The notes: generated by a model not told the origin, from the letters alone. 64,000 bases of DNA from Cytophagaceae bacterium UBA7467 (GCA_002479785.1 DLPD01000005.1:62001-126000), one strand, 5' to 3'. Positions 26,097 through 35,778 are shown, numbered from the stretch's first letter. A program made the numbers and translations.

Positions 26097-27482
26097 ATGA
26101 AAATCAAACACCTCATCATCGGATTGTTCGCGACTTTGTCAATCCAACCTGCTATGGCTCAAGATTATCCTACGGATTATTTAAGCCCTGAATTTCATGC
26201 AGGTCGTCGTGCTGCCTTTAAAGAGAAAATGTCTGACAAAGGCGTGGGTATCTTCTTTGCATCCCAAACACGTCAGCGTAGTAATGACACCGAGTTTCAA
26301 TACGCACAAAACAAAAATTTCTATTATTTGACAGGTTTGGAAGAGCCCAATGCTGTTTTATTGTTGTTTAAGCAACCTGTTACACTACTTGGGAAGACTG
26401 GTACGGAATTTATCTTTGTTCAAAACCGGGATCCATTTAAAGAATTATGGACAGGTAAAATTCTTGGAGTAGATGGTTTCAAAGCCAAAAGCAAGATGGA
26501 AAATGTGTTTATCAATGATCAATTTACCAGTTCTTCCATCTCCTTAGCCGGAGTGGATTCTGTGTATACTTTATATCGCACAGAGGGGATATTCACTAAA
26601 TACCAAGTAAAACCAGATCCTCTTTCTCGCATGGCTTCATTAGTGGATAGTTTAGTGATCTCGAATGCGAAGCCTTTGGCCTCCAGATCTACCTTAAATA
26701 CGTTAAGAACTTTACGTGGAATCAAACAACCTGAAGAGATTGCACTCATTCAAAAGGCAGCATCTATCAGTGTATTAGGTCATAATGATGTGATGCGTGC
26801 GGTTAAACCAGGAATGAAAGAGTACCAGGCTCAGGCGATTATGGAATACCATTTCAAAAAGGAGGGTTCTGAATACCCAGGTTATAATAGTATTAATGGT
26901 GCCGCAGAAAATGCATGTGTTTTACATTATATAACGAATTTGAAAACCATTAAAGAGGGTGATTTATTATTGAGTGATTGCGCCGCAGAATACCACGGTT
27001 ACTCTGCTGATGTCACAAGAACTGTTCCTGCTAATGGTAAATTCTCTGAAGCACAAAAAGCATTATATGAGATTGTACTTGCAGCTCAAGATGCAGGCAT
27101 TGCAGCTTGTAAAGCGGGTGCTCCATTTAGCGATATAGACGCCGCATCTCGTGCGGTAGTGAATGCAGGCTTAATTAAATTAGGTATCGTGTCAAATGAG
27201 AAAGAAGCGCGTATGTATTTCCCACATGGTACTTCGCATCACTTAGGCTTGGACGTTCACGATTTAGGACCTCGCGTTCTAGCTCCAGGCGTAGTAGTTA
27301 CTGTTGAGCCGGGTATTTACATTCCAGCTGGAAGTAAATGTGATAAGAAATGGTGGAATATAGGTATTCGTATCGAAGATGATATTTTAATCACCGAAAA
27401 AGGAAATGTAAATCTATCTCAAGGTTCTCCTCGTACGGTGGCAGAAATCGAAAAGATGGCGGCACAGAAAAGTGTATTTTAA
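26097..27482 (+). CDS. Aminopeptidase P family protein (Xaa-Pro aminopeptidase, M24B)
   Basis: 461 residues with a signal peptide (about 1-21, AMAQDYP), so a periplasmic form. An aminopeptidase P N-terminal domain (about 25-170, with NKNFYYLTGLEEPNAVLLL) precedes the pita-bread M24 catalytic domain. The metal ligands are visible in LLSDCAAEYHGYSADVTRTV (two Asp), YFPHGTSHHLGLDVHD (His), VTVEPGIYI and GIRIEDD (two Glu). It removes N-terminal residues preceding proline. Monocistronic, ending at a shared terminator with tmRNA. Confidence 0.93.
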   Translation: MKIKHLIIGLFATLSIQPAMAQDYPTDYLSPEFHAGRRAAFKEKMSDKGVGIFFASQTRQRSNDTEFQYAQNKNFYYLTGLEEPNAVLLLFKQPVTLLGKTGTEFIFVQNRDPFKELWTGKILGVDGFKAKSKMENVFINDQFTSSSISLAGVDSVYTLYRTEGIFTKYQVKPDPLSRMASLVDSLVISNAKPLASRSTLNTLRTLRGIKQPEEIALIQKAASISVLGHNDVMRAVKPGMKEYQAQAIMEYHFKKEGSEYPGYNSINGAAENACVLHYITNLKTIKEGDLLLSDCAAEYHGYSADVTRTVPANGKFSEAQKALYEIVLAAQDAGIAACKAGAPFSDIDAASRAVVNAGLIKLGIVSNEKEARMYFPHGTSHHLGLDVHDLGPRVLAPGVVVTVEPGIYIPAGSKCDKKWWNIGIRIEDDILITEKGNVNLSQGSPRTVAEIEKMAAQKSVF

Positions 27483-27500
27483 TCTTTTGTAATTAGTATA

Positions 27501-27530
27501 AAAAAAGCCCCAAATTCTTGGGGCTTTTTT
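27501..27530. terminator. Bidirectional terminator between pepP and tmRNA
   Basis: aaaaaagcccc (27501-27511) is the reverse complement of ggggctttttt (27520-27530), with an 8-base loop. A tracts on one side and T tracts on the other serve the plus-strand aminopeptidase and the minus-strand ssrA. Confidence 0.88.
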
Positions 27531-27536
27531 ATTGTC

Positions 27537-27905
27537 TGGTGGAATCGGAGGGACTCGAACCCTCGTCCAAACCTAGAGAACTGCTGCTTTCTACACGTTT
27601 AGATTTGATTGATTTTCGATGCTAAATAGGTTCAAATCAGACCTTACCTAACACTTATCCTCTGGATACTACTGAACCGTTAGAGAAATCGGATTCAGCG
27701 ACTCTGCATGTCGACGCTCAGAATCCCCCGTCGGCAGAGTTTGGACAGGGCTGAACGATGGCAATTGGTTAGTCTATCAGACTAAGCAGCCATGGCATAC
27801 GAAGTATTGCCAGCTATAATTCGAAGGTTTTTTTAACAGGAAATGCCTACAACTCCCGACGTGCTTACAACCGGACTACATAAGCTGTCAAAACCGGTCG
27901 ATCCC
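27537..27905 (-). ncRNA. ssrA: Transfer-messenger RNA (tmRNA)
   Basis: A one-piece tmRNA of 369 bases. The 5' end GGGATCG (from 27905) pairs with CGATTCC near the 3' end, followed by the encoded ACCA ending at 27537, and a T arm with GGGTTCGAGTCCC precedes it. The internal reading frame at 27811-27782 resumes at GGC after a TAGCT context and encodes the tag GNTSYAMAA, then TAG. The tag ends in the YAMAA type seen in Cytophagales. tmRNA with SmpB frees stalled ribosomes and marks the product for proteolysis. The gene is monocistronic between a terminator and its own -7 element. Confidence 0.97.
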
Positions 27906-27916
27906 ATTTAGAAGTA

Positions 27917-27924
27917 CAAAGATA
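27917..27924 (-). promoter_or_regulatory. -7 promoter element of ssrA
   Basis: The minus strand reads TATCTTTG (TAnnTTTG), 12 bases before the tmRNA 5' end, exactly where a -7 element should lie. I found no clear -33 TTG at the right distance. Confidence 0.6.
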
Positions 27925-27930
27925 CATAAT

Positions 27931-28401
27931 TTAAACAGGTAAAGCAGTAGTTTGTTTGATTTCGTCCATCACAAACAAGGTACTGATATGGGCTACCGAT
28001 GGCAGCACGGCTAATTTTTCTTGGTAAAATTGATTGTAGCTTTCAACATCAGCACTCACAACGTTTAAATAATAGTCAAAGTTACCTGACACTAAATGGC
28101 ATGAGGTTACTTCTGGGAAGTTGAGAATAGCTGACTCGAATTCGCGAAAGTTTTTTCGGTTTTGTTTTTCCAAAGTGACTTGACAATGCACTAAAAGGCC
28201 TAGATTTAGTTTCTTGCGATTTAATAACGCCACATAACCGTGGATGTACCCATCTGATTCCATTCGTTTGATGCGATCGTGCGTGGGGCTAAGAGATAAA
28301 TTTACTTGTTCAGAGATCTCTTTGAGCGTTTTTTGGCTATCATTTTGGATGATTTGTAATATTTTATAATCTAATTCATCGAGGTTAGTATTTTTTGCCA
28401 T
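27931..28401 (-). CDS. Lrp/AsnC family transcriptional regulator
   Basis: 156 residues: an N-terminal winged helix-turn-helix (about 8-60; LDELDYKILQIIQNDSQKTL and LSPTHDRIKRMESDGYI) followed by an RAM ligand-binding domain (about 68-150; VTSCHLVSGNFDYYLNVV). Lrp/AsnC proteins sense amino acids. The gene is divergent from ald across a 205-base gap, a common arrangement in which the regulator controls alanine dehydrogenase in response to alanine. The pairing is inferred from this arrangement. Confidence 0.92.
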   Translation of the reverse strand: MAKNTNLDELDYKILQIIQNDSQKTLKEISEQVNLSLSPTHDRIKRMESDGYIHGYVALLNRKKLNLGLLVHCQVTLEKQNRKNFREFESAILNFPEVTSCHLVSGNFDYYLNVVSADVESYNQFYQEKLAVLPSVAHISTLFVMDEIKQTTALPV

Positions 28402-28606
28402 AAAGTTTTCGGTTTTCCGCTTCGAAATGCGACAATAATCTTAATATTTCTTGTATAAGTAAATTTATGCAGAAAATATTACTTATTATATATCAATATG
28501 CAAAATATTTTATTGTCATATCTATATTTGTAGTGTATTATACTTCATCAAAGGTAAAGGCCAGCGGATTTTTTTTCGGTGGCCTTTCTTTTATAATAGA
28601 AATGTT
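28402..28606. promoter_or_regulatory. Divergent control region between lrp and ald with leader hairpin
   Basis: An AT-rich 205-base gap. A TATATTTG (-7 type) at 28523-28530 would start ald transcription near 28537, leaving a leader of about 70 bases. In that leader, aaaggcca (28556-28563) pairs with tggccttt (28580-28587) around a 16-base loop rich in T, 19 bases before the ald ATG. It resembles an attenuator-like or stabilising hairpin. No single clear Lrp operator could be picked by eye among the A/T-rich repeats. Confidence 0.45.
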
Positions 28607-29692
28607 ATGGTTATTGGTGTCCCTAAAGAAATTAAAATTCAGGAGTTTCGGGTAGGCTTAACTCCGGCAGGTGTTCAAGGCTTAACGGCTATTGGACATC
28701 ATGTATATGTGCAAGCTAGTGCTGGAGAAGGTTCTGGCCTTTCAGATGCACAATATGTAGAGGCAGGTGCGGTTATTTTAGCCACAGCTGCTGAAGTATA
28801 TGCCATAGCCGATATGATTGTCAAGGTGAAAGAACCTTTGGCAGTCGAATTTCCACTTATTAAAAAGAACCAAATTTTATTTACTTATTTCCATTTCGCC
28901 GCGTCTCGTGAACTAACCTCCGCTATGCTAAGTTCTGGTGCGGTTTGTATTGCTTATGAGACCGTGGAGTTAGCGGATCGTAGTTTACCTCTTTTGACCC
29001 CGATGTCGGAGGTGGCCGGACGTATGGCTATTCAAGTGGGGGCCTTTTACTTAGGGAAACCTCAGGGTGGAAAAGGAAAGTTACTAGGAGGTGTCCCTGG
29101 GGTGAAACCTGCGAATGTATTAATACTTGGTGGAGGAGTAGTAGGAACCCAAGCAGCGAAGATGGCGTCCGGATTAGGAGCTAATGTGACGATTATGGAT
29201 ACGAATTTAGCGCGTTTACGTTATTTAGATGAGGTAATGCCAGCTAATGTCTCCACGCAATTTTCTACTTCTTATGCGATTCAGGAAGCATTACCCACCG
29301 TTGATTTGGTGATAGGTGCAGTTTTATTGCATGGTGCCAAAGCGCCACATCTCATTAAACGAGATGATTTGAAGAAGATGGCTCCTGGTACGGTTTTAGT
29401 AGATGTTGCGGTCGATCAGGGTGGATGTATTGAAACATGTAAACCTACAACCCACGAGAATCCAATTTTTGAAATCGATGGAATTGTTCATTATTGCGTG
29501 GCTAATATGCCAGGAGCGGTTCCACAAACCTCCACGATGGCTTTGACGCAGGCTACATTGCCCTATGTGCACCTGTTAGCTAATTTGGGTTGGACGGAGG
29601 CTTGCATCCAAAATGAAGCCTTAAATAAAGGATTGACGATCTATGATAGTAAACTTTTCCATCCTGGAGTTGCAGCTGCCTTTAATTTATAG
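28607..29692 (+). CDS. ald: Alanine dehydrogenase
   Basis: 361 residues, typical for Ald, which oxidises L-alanine to pyruvate and ammonium with NAD. The start VIGVPKEIKIQEFRVGLTP is diagnostic. The NAD-binding Rossmann motif is in LILGGGVVGTQAAKMA (about 171-186), with the acidic residue ending beta-2 in TIMDTN. Substrate-site elements such as the FTYFHFAA segment and the DQGGCIET stretch are present. It is divergent from the Lrp-type regulator, and its 3' end overlaps the convergent helicase gene by 6 bases. Confidence 0.95.
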   Translation: MVIGVPKEIKIQEFRVGLTPAGVQGLTAIGHHVYVQASAGEGSGLSDAQYVEAGAVILATAAEVYAIADMIVKVKEPLAVEFPLIKKNQILFTYFHFAASRELTSAMLSSGAVCIAYETVELADRSLPLLTPMSEVAGRMAIQVGAFYLGKPQGGKGKLLGGVPGVKPANVLILGGGVVGTQAAKMASGLGANVTIMDTNLARLRYLDEVMPANVSTQFSTSYAIQEALPTVDLVIGAVLLHGAKAPHLIKRDDLKKMAPGTVLVDVAVDQGGCIETCKPTTHENPIFEIDGIVHYCVANMPGAVPQTSTMALTQATLPYVHLLANLGWTEACIQNEALNKGLTIYDSKLFHPGVAAAFNL

Positions 29693-31123
29693 GGGAAAGA
29701 ATCTTTCATGAAAGTTGACTAAGAAGATTTCATGACTTGCCCGCGTAATAGCGGTATATAACCAACGCAAGTATTCTGCATCTATCTGATCCTCTTTTAG
29801 ATACCCTTGATCTACAAAAACAGCTGACCATTGTCCACCTTGTGATTTATGAACCGTCAAGGCATAAGCGAATTTTACTTGCAAAGCATTCAAATAAGGG
29901 TCTTTTCGGATGGCTTCAGTCCGTTCTTTTTTCTTAGGAATATGAGCGTAATCTTCGCAAACAGAGTCATACAACTTTTTGTTAGCTTCTCTACCTAGTG
30001 CTGATTCAGCAGAATGCAAGGTTGCTAAAAGGATTTTTGCCTCAATGGGCGGATGGTCTTCATAATCACATAACCGTAGGGAAACATCCAAAAAGCGTTG
30101 TCCGTGCATTTCCTCCTCTCGTTTAATTTTCATGACCTCCACAAAATCTCCATTGGCTAAGAATCCCGCAGGAGAATCCTCGTCTAACCAATGGTAATTA
30201 TTACGAACGATCATGAGTAAATCGCCACTAGAAATTTCATCCTCTTGGTACAGAATGGTTCTTCGAACGAATTCATTCAGCTGAACCGCACTCTTATTAG
30301 ATCGGGTCAGAATAATCGTTTCTTCCTTCCCAAACTTCTTATAGGCGTAATGCATTCCATCCTCCATCTTTTCTCCCGTCATCCGGAAGATATCTTTGAA
30401 GGATTTGGTATTAAATTGAATGGCTGTTGAATTAGCTAAAAGCAATTGCCTTAAGGCGGTCGCATTGAATAATATTCCAGAATCCAAATCTTGACGCATG
30501 ACATCTGTTAACTCATGATCCAACACCTCCATATGGAATTCTGACGCTATATAATCTCTAGAAAGGGCAGGAGAGAGACTTTTTCCTACGGGTGGCAATT
30601 GAGCCGTATCACCCACAAAAATTAATTTATTACCCGTATGGCCATTCTCAGGATTCGTAAATACGTATTCGATTAAATCAGTTAGCAAGCTATTCGTGCC
30701 AAAATCCGATTCATCCGTAATCATCGACGCCTCATCCACGATAAAGATCGTGTTTGTGGCATAATTATTCATACGTTGAAACTGGAGTGCTCCTGAATGT
30801 GGATTGCTGACTTGTCTATAAATCTTTTTGTGAATAGTGCTCGCTTTCTTCTTTGAGTAATTGGCCATTACTTTGGCTGCACGACCCGTAGGAGCTAATA
30901 GTTGTGTTTTATAACCAAAAGCAGGCAAAATTTTTATCAAAGTAGAAATGACCGTGGTCTTTCCTGTACCCGCATATCCTTTAATGATAAAGGTTAAGGG
31001 TGCCCATTCGTCTTTATTAAGCACAAAAGTACTTAACTTTTGAAACAGCGACGCCTGGGAAGGAGTAGGTTCAAAAGGAAACTTTTGGTGCAATAAAAAG
31101 CTGGGACTTTTTTCTGTGGACAT
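29687..31123 (-). CDS. RecD/Dda-like superfamily 1 DNA helicase
   Basis: 478 residues. Walker A GYAGTGKT is at 49-56, the Q-like FEPTPSQASLF motif precedes it, the DEAS box (FIVDEASMI) follows, and later motifs include FVGDTAQLPPVG and the UvrD/RecD C-terminal ALTVHKSQGGQW and RWLYTAITRA. This set fits a 5'-3' SF1B helicase of the RecD2/Dda kind, found as a stand-alone gene in Bacteroidota. Its role in repair or replication restart is inferred. It is the last gene of the minus-strand run pabB-pabC-helicase, 8 bases after pabC. Confidence 0.88.
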   Translation of the reverse strand: MSTEKSPSFLLHQKFPFEPTPSQASLFQKLSTFVLNKDEWAPLTFIIKGYAGTGKTTVISTLIKILPAFGYKTQLLAPTGRAAKVMANYSKKKASTIHKKIYRQVSNPHSGALQFQRMNNYATNTIFIVDEASMITDESDFGTNSLLTDLIEYVFTNPENGHTGNKLIFVGDTAQLPPVGKSLSPALSRDYIASEFHMEVLDHELTDVMRQDLDSGILFNATALRQLLLANSTAIQFNTKSFKDIFRMTGEKMEDGMHYAYKKFGKEETIILTRSNKSAVQLNEFVRRTILYQEDEISSGDLLMIVRNNYHWLDEDSPAGFLANGDFVEVMKIKREEEMHGQRFLDVSLRLCDYEDHPPIEAKILLATLHSAESALGREANKKLYDSVCEDYAHIPKKKERTEAIRKDPYLNALQVKFAYALTVHKSQGGQWSAVFVDQGYLKEDQIDAEYLRWLYTAITRASHEIFLVNFHERFFPL

Positions 31124-31131
31124 TTGTCAAT

Positions 31132-31731
31132 TTACAAAATAGAATCGGCTACTGATAGTGAATTTTCCAGCGAAAGTGGTCGAAATACATTTATTAAACA
31201 AACGCGCTCATAGGAGGCTAATTCTTCGACAAAAATATCAGTTTCTTCTATTTCTTCCTCGATAATCAATCTCGCCCTGGTCGTTCCCCAATGCAATGGA
31301 TCTTCAGGCGTATACCAAATTCCGTCTTTTAAAAACGCTAAATTCGCCATGCTGCAATCTTGCACCTTTCCATCTTTCACGAAAATGACTTCATCTGCTT
31401 CTGGATGTGCCTCTAAAAAGGTTTGAAAAAAGCCTCTTTCTGCCCATTTGAAGCCATAATCGATTTCGCCGGTATCCACTAAGGCGAAACGCTTGATCTC
31501 CTTCTTGGTGTAGGGTAATATTTCAATCTTTTCAGGATCTTCTTGGTAAGTAATGCGAAGCCGATGTGTTCCATCTGCAGGAAGGGTTTGTGACGAGACA
31601 AGTTCTGCTACATCAAAGGGTTCCCATTCCGGAAAAAATTGGTCGAATGTTTCGTTCACCCGCATCTGGTGAAAATCCAGATGTTGCGCTTTTCCATCGA
31701 GTATGCAAATGGTTTCTAAGAATGAGAACAT
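31132..31731 (-). CDS. pabC: Aminotransferase class IV, probable 4-amino-4-deoxychorismate lyase
   Basis: 199 residues, short for the PLP fold-type IV family because the N-terminal domain is reduced. The likely PLP-binding Lys is K95 in DYGFKWAERG, and the PLP-phosphate region is VQDCSMANLAFLKDG (about 124-138), followed by HWGTTRARLI. It would release pyruvate from aminodeoxychorismate to give p-aminobenzoate for folate. It lies 1 base downstream of pabB, which fixes the assignment better than the sequence alone. Confidence 0.85.
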   Translation of the reverse strand: MFSFLETICILDGKAQHLDFHQMRVNETFDQFFPEWEPFDVAELVSSQTLPADGTHRLRITYQEDPEKIEILPYTKKEIKRFALVDTGEIDYGFKWAERGFFQTFLEAHPEADEVIFVKDGKVQDCSMANLAFLKDGIWYTPEDPLHWGTTRARLIIEEEIEETDIFVEELASYERVCLINVFRPLSLENSLSVADSIL

Positions 31732-31732
31732 A

Positions 31733-32701
31733 TTAAAAGGGGAGATAAACTTTTTGGATTAATTCGTCGTATTCTTTTTTGACATCTGAAAATACGGTGA
31801 TGCCGCCACCGCTTTTGAAAACGTGACTGTCCGATTGTTTTTCGATAAATCGAATCATTACACCAGAATTAAAGGACTCACCATCAAATTTACCCATAAT
31901 TCCGGTATAAAACCCTCGTTCATACTGTTCTGCTTCCTTGATGAGTTGCATGGTTGCTTTTTTAGGTGCTCCGGTAATGGATCCAGCGGGTAATAATTCC
32001 AGCAAAATAGACCCGTATTTTCCTCGAAAGGTGGGGATTAATTCGCCGGTGATTTTAGACGACATCTGCCAGAGTTCCCCCGTATTTGTTTTCACCTTGT
32101 CTATATACTGGTATTTTTCTACTCGTATCGGGTAGGCCACTTTGCTCAAATCATTTCGGATTAAATCCACAATAGTCGCATGTTCTGCTTTCTCTTTGGG
32201 ATCATTTTGAAGTTGTGAAGCCTGATTAGTTGAATTTACTTCAAGCGTGCCCTTCATAGGGAAAGACGCTATTTCATTTCCATGAATTCGGACAAATGTT
32301 TCAGGAGAAAAGGAGGTAAAATGATTATTTACCAAAATTTTATAGGCAGCCTCTGCTTTATCGTAAATCTGTTTTAGTGTTAATGGAGTTTCAATACTTG
32401 TTTCAGCTGTTAAATTCAGAAGAAATGAATCACCCCGCTTTAATCCAGCTTGGACAAGATTAAATTTTTCAGCATACGATTCGAATGTAAGAGGATATTT
32501 ATGAAAGGATACCTGTTCAGATGGAACACCGGATCCATCAAATTCAAAAAATATACCCAAGTCATGAGCCTCTTGCTCGCAACCGGCCCAAGCCTTCTCT
32601 AAGGAATAGTCTACAAAAAAGACAAAAGGAATCCCCTTTTCACCCCAAAAGTCCAGCTGTTTAGCTACCTCTGTAAAGGGTGAAAAGGGGATTGATTTCA
32701 T
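31733..32701 (-). CDS. pabB: Aminodeoxychorismate synthase component I
   Basis: 322 residues of the chorismate-utilising enzyme family, lacking most of the N-terminal subdomain found in TrpE and E. coli PabB, as usual for Bacteroidota. The core motifs are present: NLTAETSIE, SFPMKGTLE, HATIVDLIRNDL, GSITGAPKKATMQLI and ERGFYTGIMGKFDGE. It uses chorismate and ammonia, supplied by a PabA-type glutaminase not seen here, to make aminodeoxychorismate for the next gene, pabC. The start lies 5 bases after the alaS stop, so alaS-pabB-pabC-helicase can be one transcript. Confidence 0.92.
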   Translation of the reverse strand: MKSIPFSPFTEVAKQLDFWGEKGIPFVFFVDYSLEKAWAGCEQEAHDLGIFFEFDGSGVPSEQVSFHKYPLTFESYAEKFNLVQAGLKRGDSFLLNLTAETSIETPLTLKQIYDKAEAAYKILVNNHFTSFSPETFVRIHGNEIASFPMKGTLEVNSTNQASQLQNDPKEKAEHATIVDLIRNDLSKVAYPIRVEKYQYIDKVKTNTGELWQMSSKITGELIPTFRGKYGSILLELLPAGSITGAPKKATMQLIKEAEQYERGFYTGIMGKFDGESFNSGVMIRFIEKQSDSHVFKSGGGITVFSDVKKEYDELIQKVYLPF

Positions 32702-32706
32702 GGAAT

Positions 32707-35331
32707 TTAGGCGATATACGAAGGCGCTAAACTTAATAAGGTAGGGATGCCAGCTGGATTTTGTCCACCTGCCGTAGCTAGGAAAGGTTGACCACCTCCA
32801 CCACCTTGCACTTCTTTCGCTAATTCACGAATGATTTTGCCTGCATCTAACCCTTTACTGGCTACTAATTCTTTTGAAATGGAAATCGCTAAACTAGCTT
32901 TTCCTTCAATTTCAGCTGCTAAAAGTACGAACAAGTTCTCTTGATTCTCTTGTAAATCAAAGGCTAAATTCTTCAAGGCATCAGCCGTAGGAGCAGAGAC
33001 TTGTTTAATGATGGAATTAACAGGTCCAGCCACGATTTCTTTTAGAAGGCTATTTTTCAAACCAGAAATTTCTTTTTGTTGGTAAGCTGTAACCGTTTTT
33101 TGAAGGGCTGAGTTGCTCTCAATTAAGTTAGCAACTGCCTTAACCAAATCTTTCGGCGCTTTCAACAAATCGTTAATCTCCCTTAATAATGTCTCTTGCT
33201 CGCTTAATAATTCATAGGCCTTTTGGGAAGTGATCGCTTCGATTCGGCGAACACCTGTAGCTACAGAACTTTCAGAAGTAATTTTAAACAAGCCAATTTC
33301 GCCCGTAGATGGAACGTGCGTTCCTCCACATAGTTCAACGGAGAAGTTCTTATCAAACGTTATTACACGCACGAAATCACCGTATTTTTCACCAAACAAG
33401 GCCATCGCCCCTTTGTCTTTCGCTTCAGCTATAGGAACATTGCGTTCCTCTAAAAGAGGAATGTTCTCCGCGATTTTGGCATTCACAATCTGCTCTATTT
33501 GCTTTATTTCTTCCTCTGTCACTTTTTGGAAGTGCGAGAAGTCAAATCGCAATAATTCCTCATTCACTAAACTACCTTTTTGAGCTACATGCTTTCCTAA
33601 CACTTCTTGTAAAGCCGCTTGCATTAAGTGCGTAGAACTGTGGTGGTGTGTAATTGCACGACGACGTAAGGTCGCAATGCTCGCTTTTACAGGTTCGTTT
33701 GCTACTGTCTCAATACGTGGATCTGATACGATATGTACGATTAAATCATTCTCTTTCTTTGTATCAATCACAGGAAGAGCCATGCCTGAAGTGGTGAAGG
33801 TTAATATACCCGTATCCCCCACTTGTCCACCGGATTCTGCATAAAAAGGAGTCGTTTCTAACACGACTTTGTATTGAACACCCGCCTTATTTTGAATCTT
33901 TTGGTATTTTAAAACTTGCGTTTCCGTCTCATATGAATCGTATCCGATGAAGCTTACTTCATCTCCTTCGTTCACAATGACCCAATCCTCTGCACTAGCG
34001 CCAGCATCTTTACGAGAACGCTCTTTTTGTGCTTTTAGTGCTGCATTAAATCCAGGTTCATCAATATCTAAGCCTTTCTCACGGGCAATTAGCGCGGTTA
34101 AGTCCACTGGGAAACCATAGGTGTCATTTAACTCAAACACATCCTCTCCAGATAGCACTTTACCTGAGCATTCTTCCATTAATTTGTCCAAACGAACTAA
34201 TCCGGATGATAGGGTACGTAAGAAAGAAACTTCCTCTTCGTAAATCACTTTCGCAACAAAGGCCTCTTGTGAGATTAATTCATCAAACACCCCCTTGAAT
34301 TGTTGCGCTAATCCAGGAATTAATTGGTGAAGAAAAGGCTCTTTGAAGTCCAAATACGTATATCCGTAACGCACTGCACGACGTAAAATACGACGAATTA
34401 CATAACCCGCCTTATTATTTGAAGGCAACTGTCCATCTGCAATCGTAAAGGCAATCGCACGAATATGGTCAGCAATAACGCGCATCGCGATATCTGCCCA
34501 TTTCTCTTCTCCGTACTTTTTCCCGCTTTTTGCAGCAATATATTGAATGGTTCCCTGGAAAACATCTGTATCATAATTGGATTGCTTTCCTTGAATCGCC
34601 ATACATAGGCGTTCAAAGCCCATTCCTGTATCTACATGTTTATTAGGAAGCGGAACTAATGAACCATCAGCCATCCGCTCAAATTGCATAAATACGTTAT
34701 TCCAAATCTCTACAACCTGCGGATGATCTGCATTTACGAGTGATTTGCCAGATACTTTATCTACTTCGTCTTGATTTCGTAGGTCAATATGGATTTCAGA
34801 ACAAGGCCCACAAGGACCCGTTTCACCCATTTCCCAGAAATTGTCTTTTTTGTTACCATAAATAATGCGATCCTCGCCCACAATAGCCTTCCAAATATCG
34901 AATGCCTCTTGGTCAAACGGCACTCCATCTTTTTTATCTCCCTCAAAAACAGATACATATATACGATCCTTCGGTAATTTGAATACCTCTGTTAATAATT
35001 CCCAAGACCAGGTTAAGGCTTCTTTTTTGAAGTAATCGCCAAAGGACCAGTTACCTAACATCTCAAACATCGTATGGTGATAGGTGTCAAAGCCCACATC
35101 TTCTAAATCATTGTGCTTTCCTGACACACGAAGGCATTTTTGCGTATCCGCGATTCTTTTCGAAGGCGGAGTCCCGTTCCCTAAAAAGAAGTCTTTGAAT
35201 TGCGCCATACCTGAATTGTTGAACAAGAGGGTAGGGTCATTTTTAGCCACTAAAGGAGCAGAAGGAACAATTAAATGGCCTTTTGATTGAAAGAAATCCA
35301 AAAATTGTTGACGTATCTGAGAAGAGGTCAT
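32707..35331 (-). CDS. alaS: Alanine--tRNA ligase
   Basis: 874 residues, normal for bacterial AlaRS. The class II catalytic core begins with SSQIRQQFLDFFQSKGH and includes the motif 2 region TYHHTMFEMLGNWSFGDYFKK. The editing domain carries HHSSTHL and, further on, the CGGTH motif, which together hold the zinc ligands. The C-terminal domain has the glycine-rich GGGGGQPF end. The first gene of a minus-strand run continuing into pabB. The start is the ATG at 35331; no strong promoter match was seen upstream. Confidence 0.97.
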   Translation of the reverse strand: MTSSQIRQQFLDFFQSKGHLIVPSAPLVAKNDPTLLFNNSGMAQFKDFFLGNGTPPSKRIADTQKCLRVSGKHNDLEDVGFDTYHHTMFEMLGNWSFGDYFKKEALTWSWELLTEVFKLPKDRIYVSVFEGDKKDGVPFDQEAFDIWKAIVGEDRIIYGNKKDNFWEMGETGPCGPCSEIHIDLRNQDEVDKVSGKSLVNADHPQVVEIWNNVFMQFERMADGSLVPLPNKHVDTGMGFERLCMAIQGKQSNYDTDVFQGTIQYIAAKSGKKYGEEKWADIAMRVIADHIRAIAFTIADGQLPSNNKAGYVIRRILRRAVRYGYTYLDFKEPFLHQLIPGLAQQFKGVFDELISQEAFVAKVIYEEEVSFLRTLSSGLVRLDKLMEECSGKVLSGEDVFELNDTYGFPVDLTALIAREKGLDIDEPGFNAALKAQKERSRKDAGASAEDWVIVNEGDEVSFIGYDSYETETQVLKYQKIQNKAGVQYKVVLETTPFYAESGGQVGDTGILTFTTSGMALPVIDTKKENDLIVHIVSDPRIETVANEPVKASIATLRRRAITHHHSSTHLMQAALQEVLGKHVAQKGSLVNEELLRFDFSHFQKVTEEEIKQIEQIVNAKIAENIPLLEERNVPIAEAKDKGAMALFGEKYGDFVRVITFDKNFSVELCGGTHVPSTGEIGLFKITSESSVATGVRRIEAITSQKAYELLSEQETLLREINDLLKAPKDLVKAVANLIESNSALQKTVTAYQQKEISGLKNSLLKEIVAGPVNSIIKQVSAPTADALKNLAFDLQENQENLFVLLAAEIEGKASLAISISKELVASKGLDAGKIIRELAKEVQGGGGGQPFLATAGGQNPAGIPTLLSLAPSYIA

Positions 35332-35448
35332 GCGTTTTATTGTAAAATGAAAGGAACCTTTGTATTTTTACTAAAGGAGTCCTGATGAATGGAATCACAA
35401 AATTAAGTCTATTTTTTGAAGAAGCCCATTTTGGGTTTAAAATTATTG

Positions 35449-35778
35449 ATGGAATTAAGCAAGCAATATTATTCAATTTCAGAGGTAGCGGCCATTTTCA
35501 AGGTGAACACTTCCAAGATTCGTTATTGGGAGACTCAATTTCCTCATTTATCTCCTAGGCGGGCGGTTTCAGGTATTCGTAAATATACCCCAGCAGACAT
35601 TGAAAAAATCAAGGTTTTGGTAAGTCTGATTGACGAAAGGGGGCTTACTATCGAAGGCGCAAAGCAAGCCTTGAATTTCAAAGGAAAGGAAAAGAATCCT
35701 CACCAAAACATTATTAATCAACTAACTGATATTCGCGATTTTTTACAAGGGATGAAGGCGGATTTAGAGATGGAATAG
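35449..35778 (+). CDS. MerR family transcriptional regulator
   Basis: 109 residues from the ATG at 35449, which begins MELSKQYYSISEVA. An in-frame ATG at 35416 would add 11 residues not typical of the family. The winged HTH (YSISEVAAIFKVNTSKIRYW) and the wing RRAVSGIRKYTPADIEKI are well kept, followed by a short helical tail but no effector domain with metal-binding cysteines. Similar short MerR proteins sit upstream of core genes in many Bacteroidota; their regulon is unknown. dprA starts 25 bases downstream. Confidence 0.87.
   Translation: MELSKQYYSISEVAAIFKVNTSKIRYWETQFPHLSPRRAVSGIRKYTPADIEKIKVLVSLIDERGLTIEGAKQALNFKGKEKNPHQNIINQLTDIRDFLQGMKADLEME

Noticed and set aside
28467..28655. A 62-residue ORF in the lrp-ald gap
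   Set aside because: It is AT-rich, hydrophobic by composition and overlaps the start of ald out of frame.
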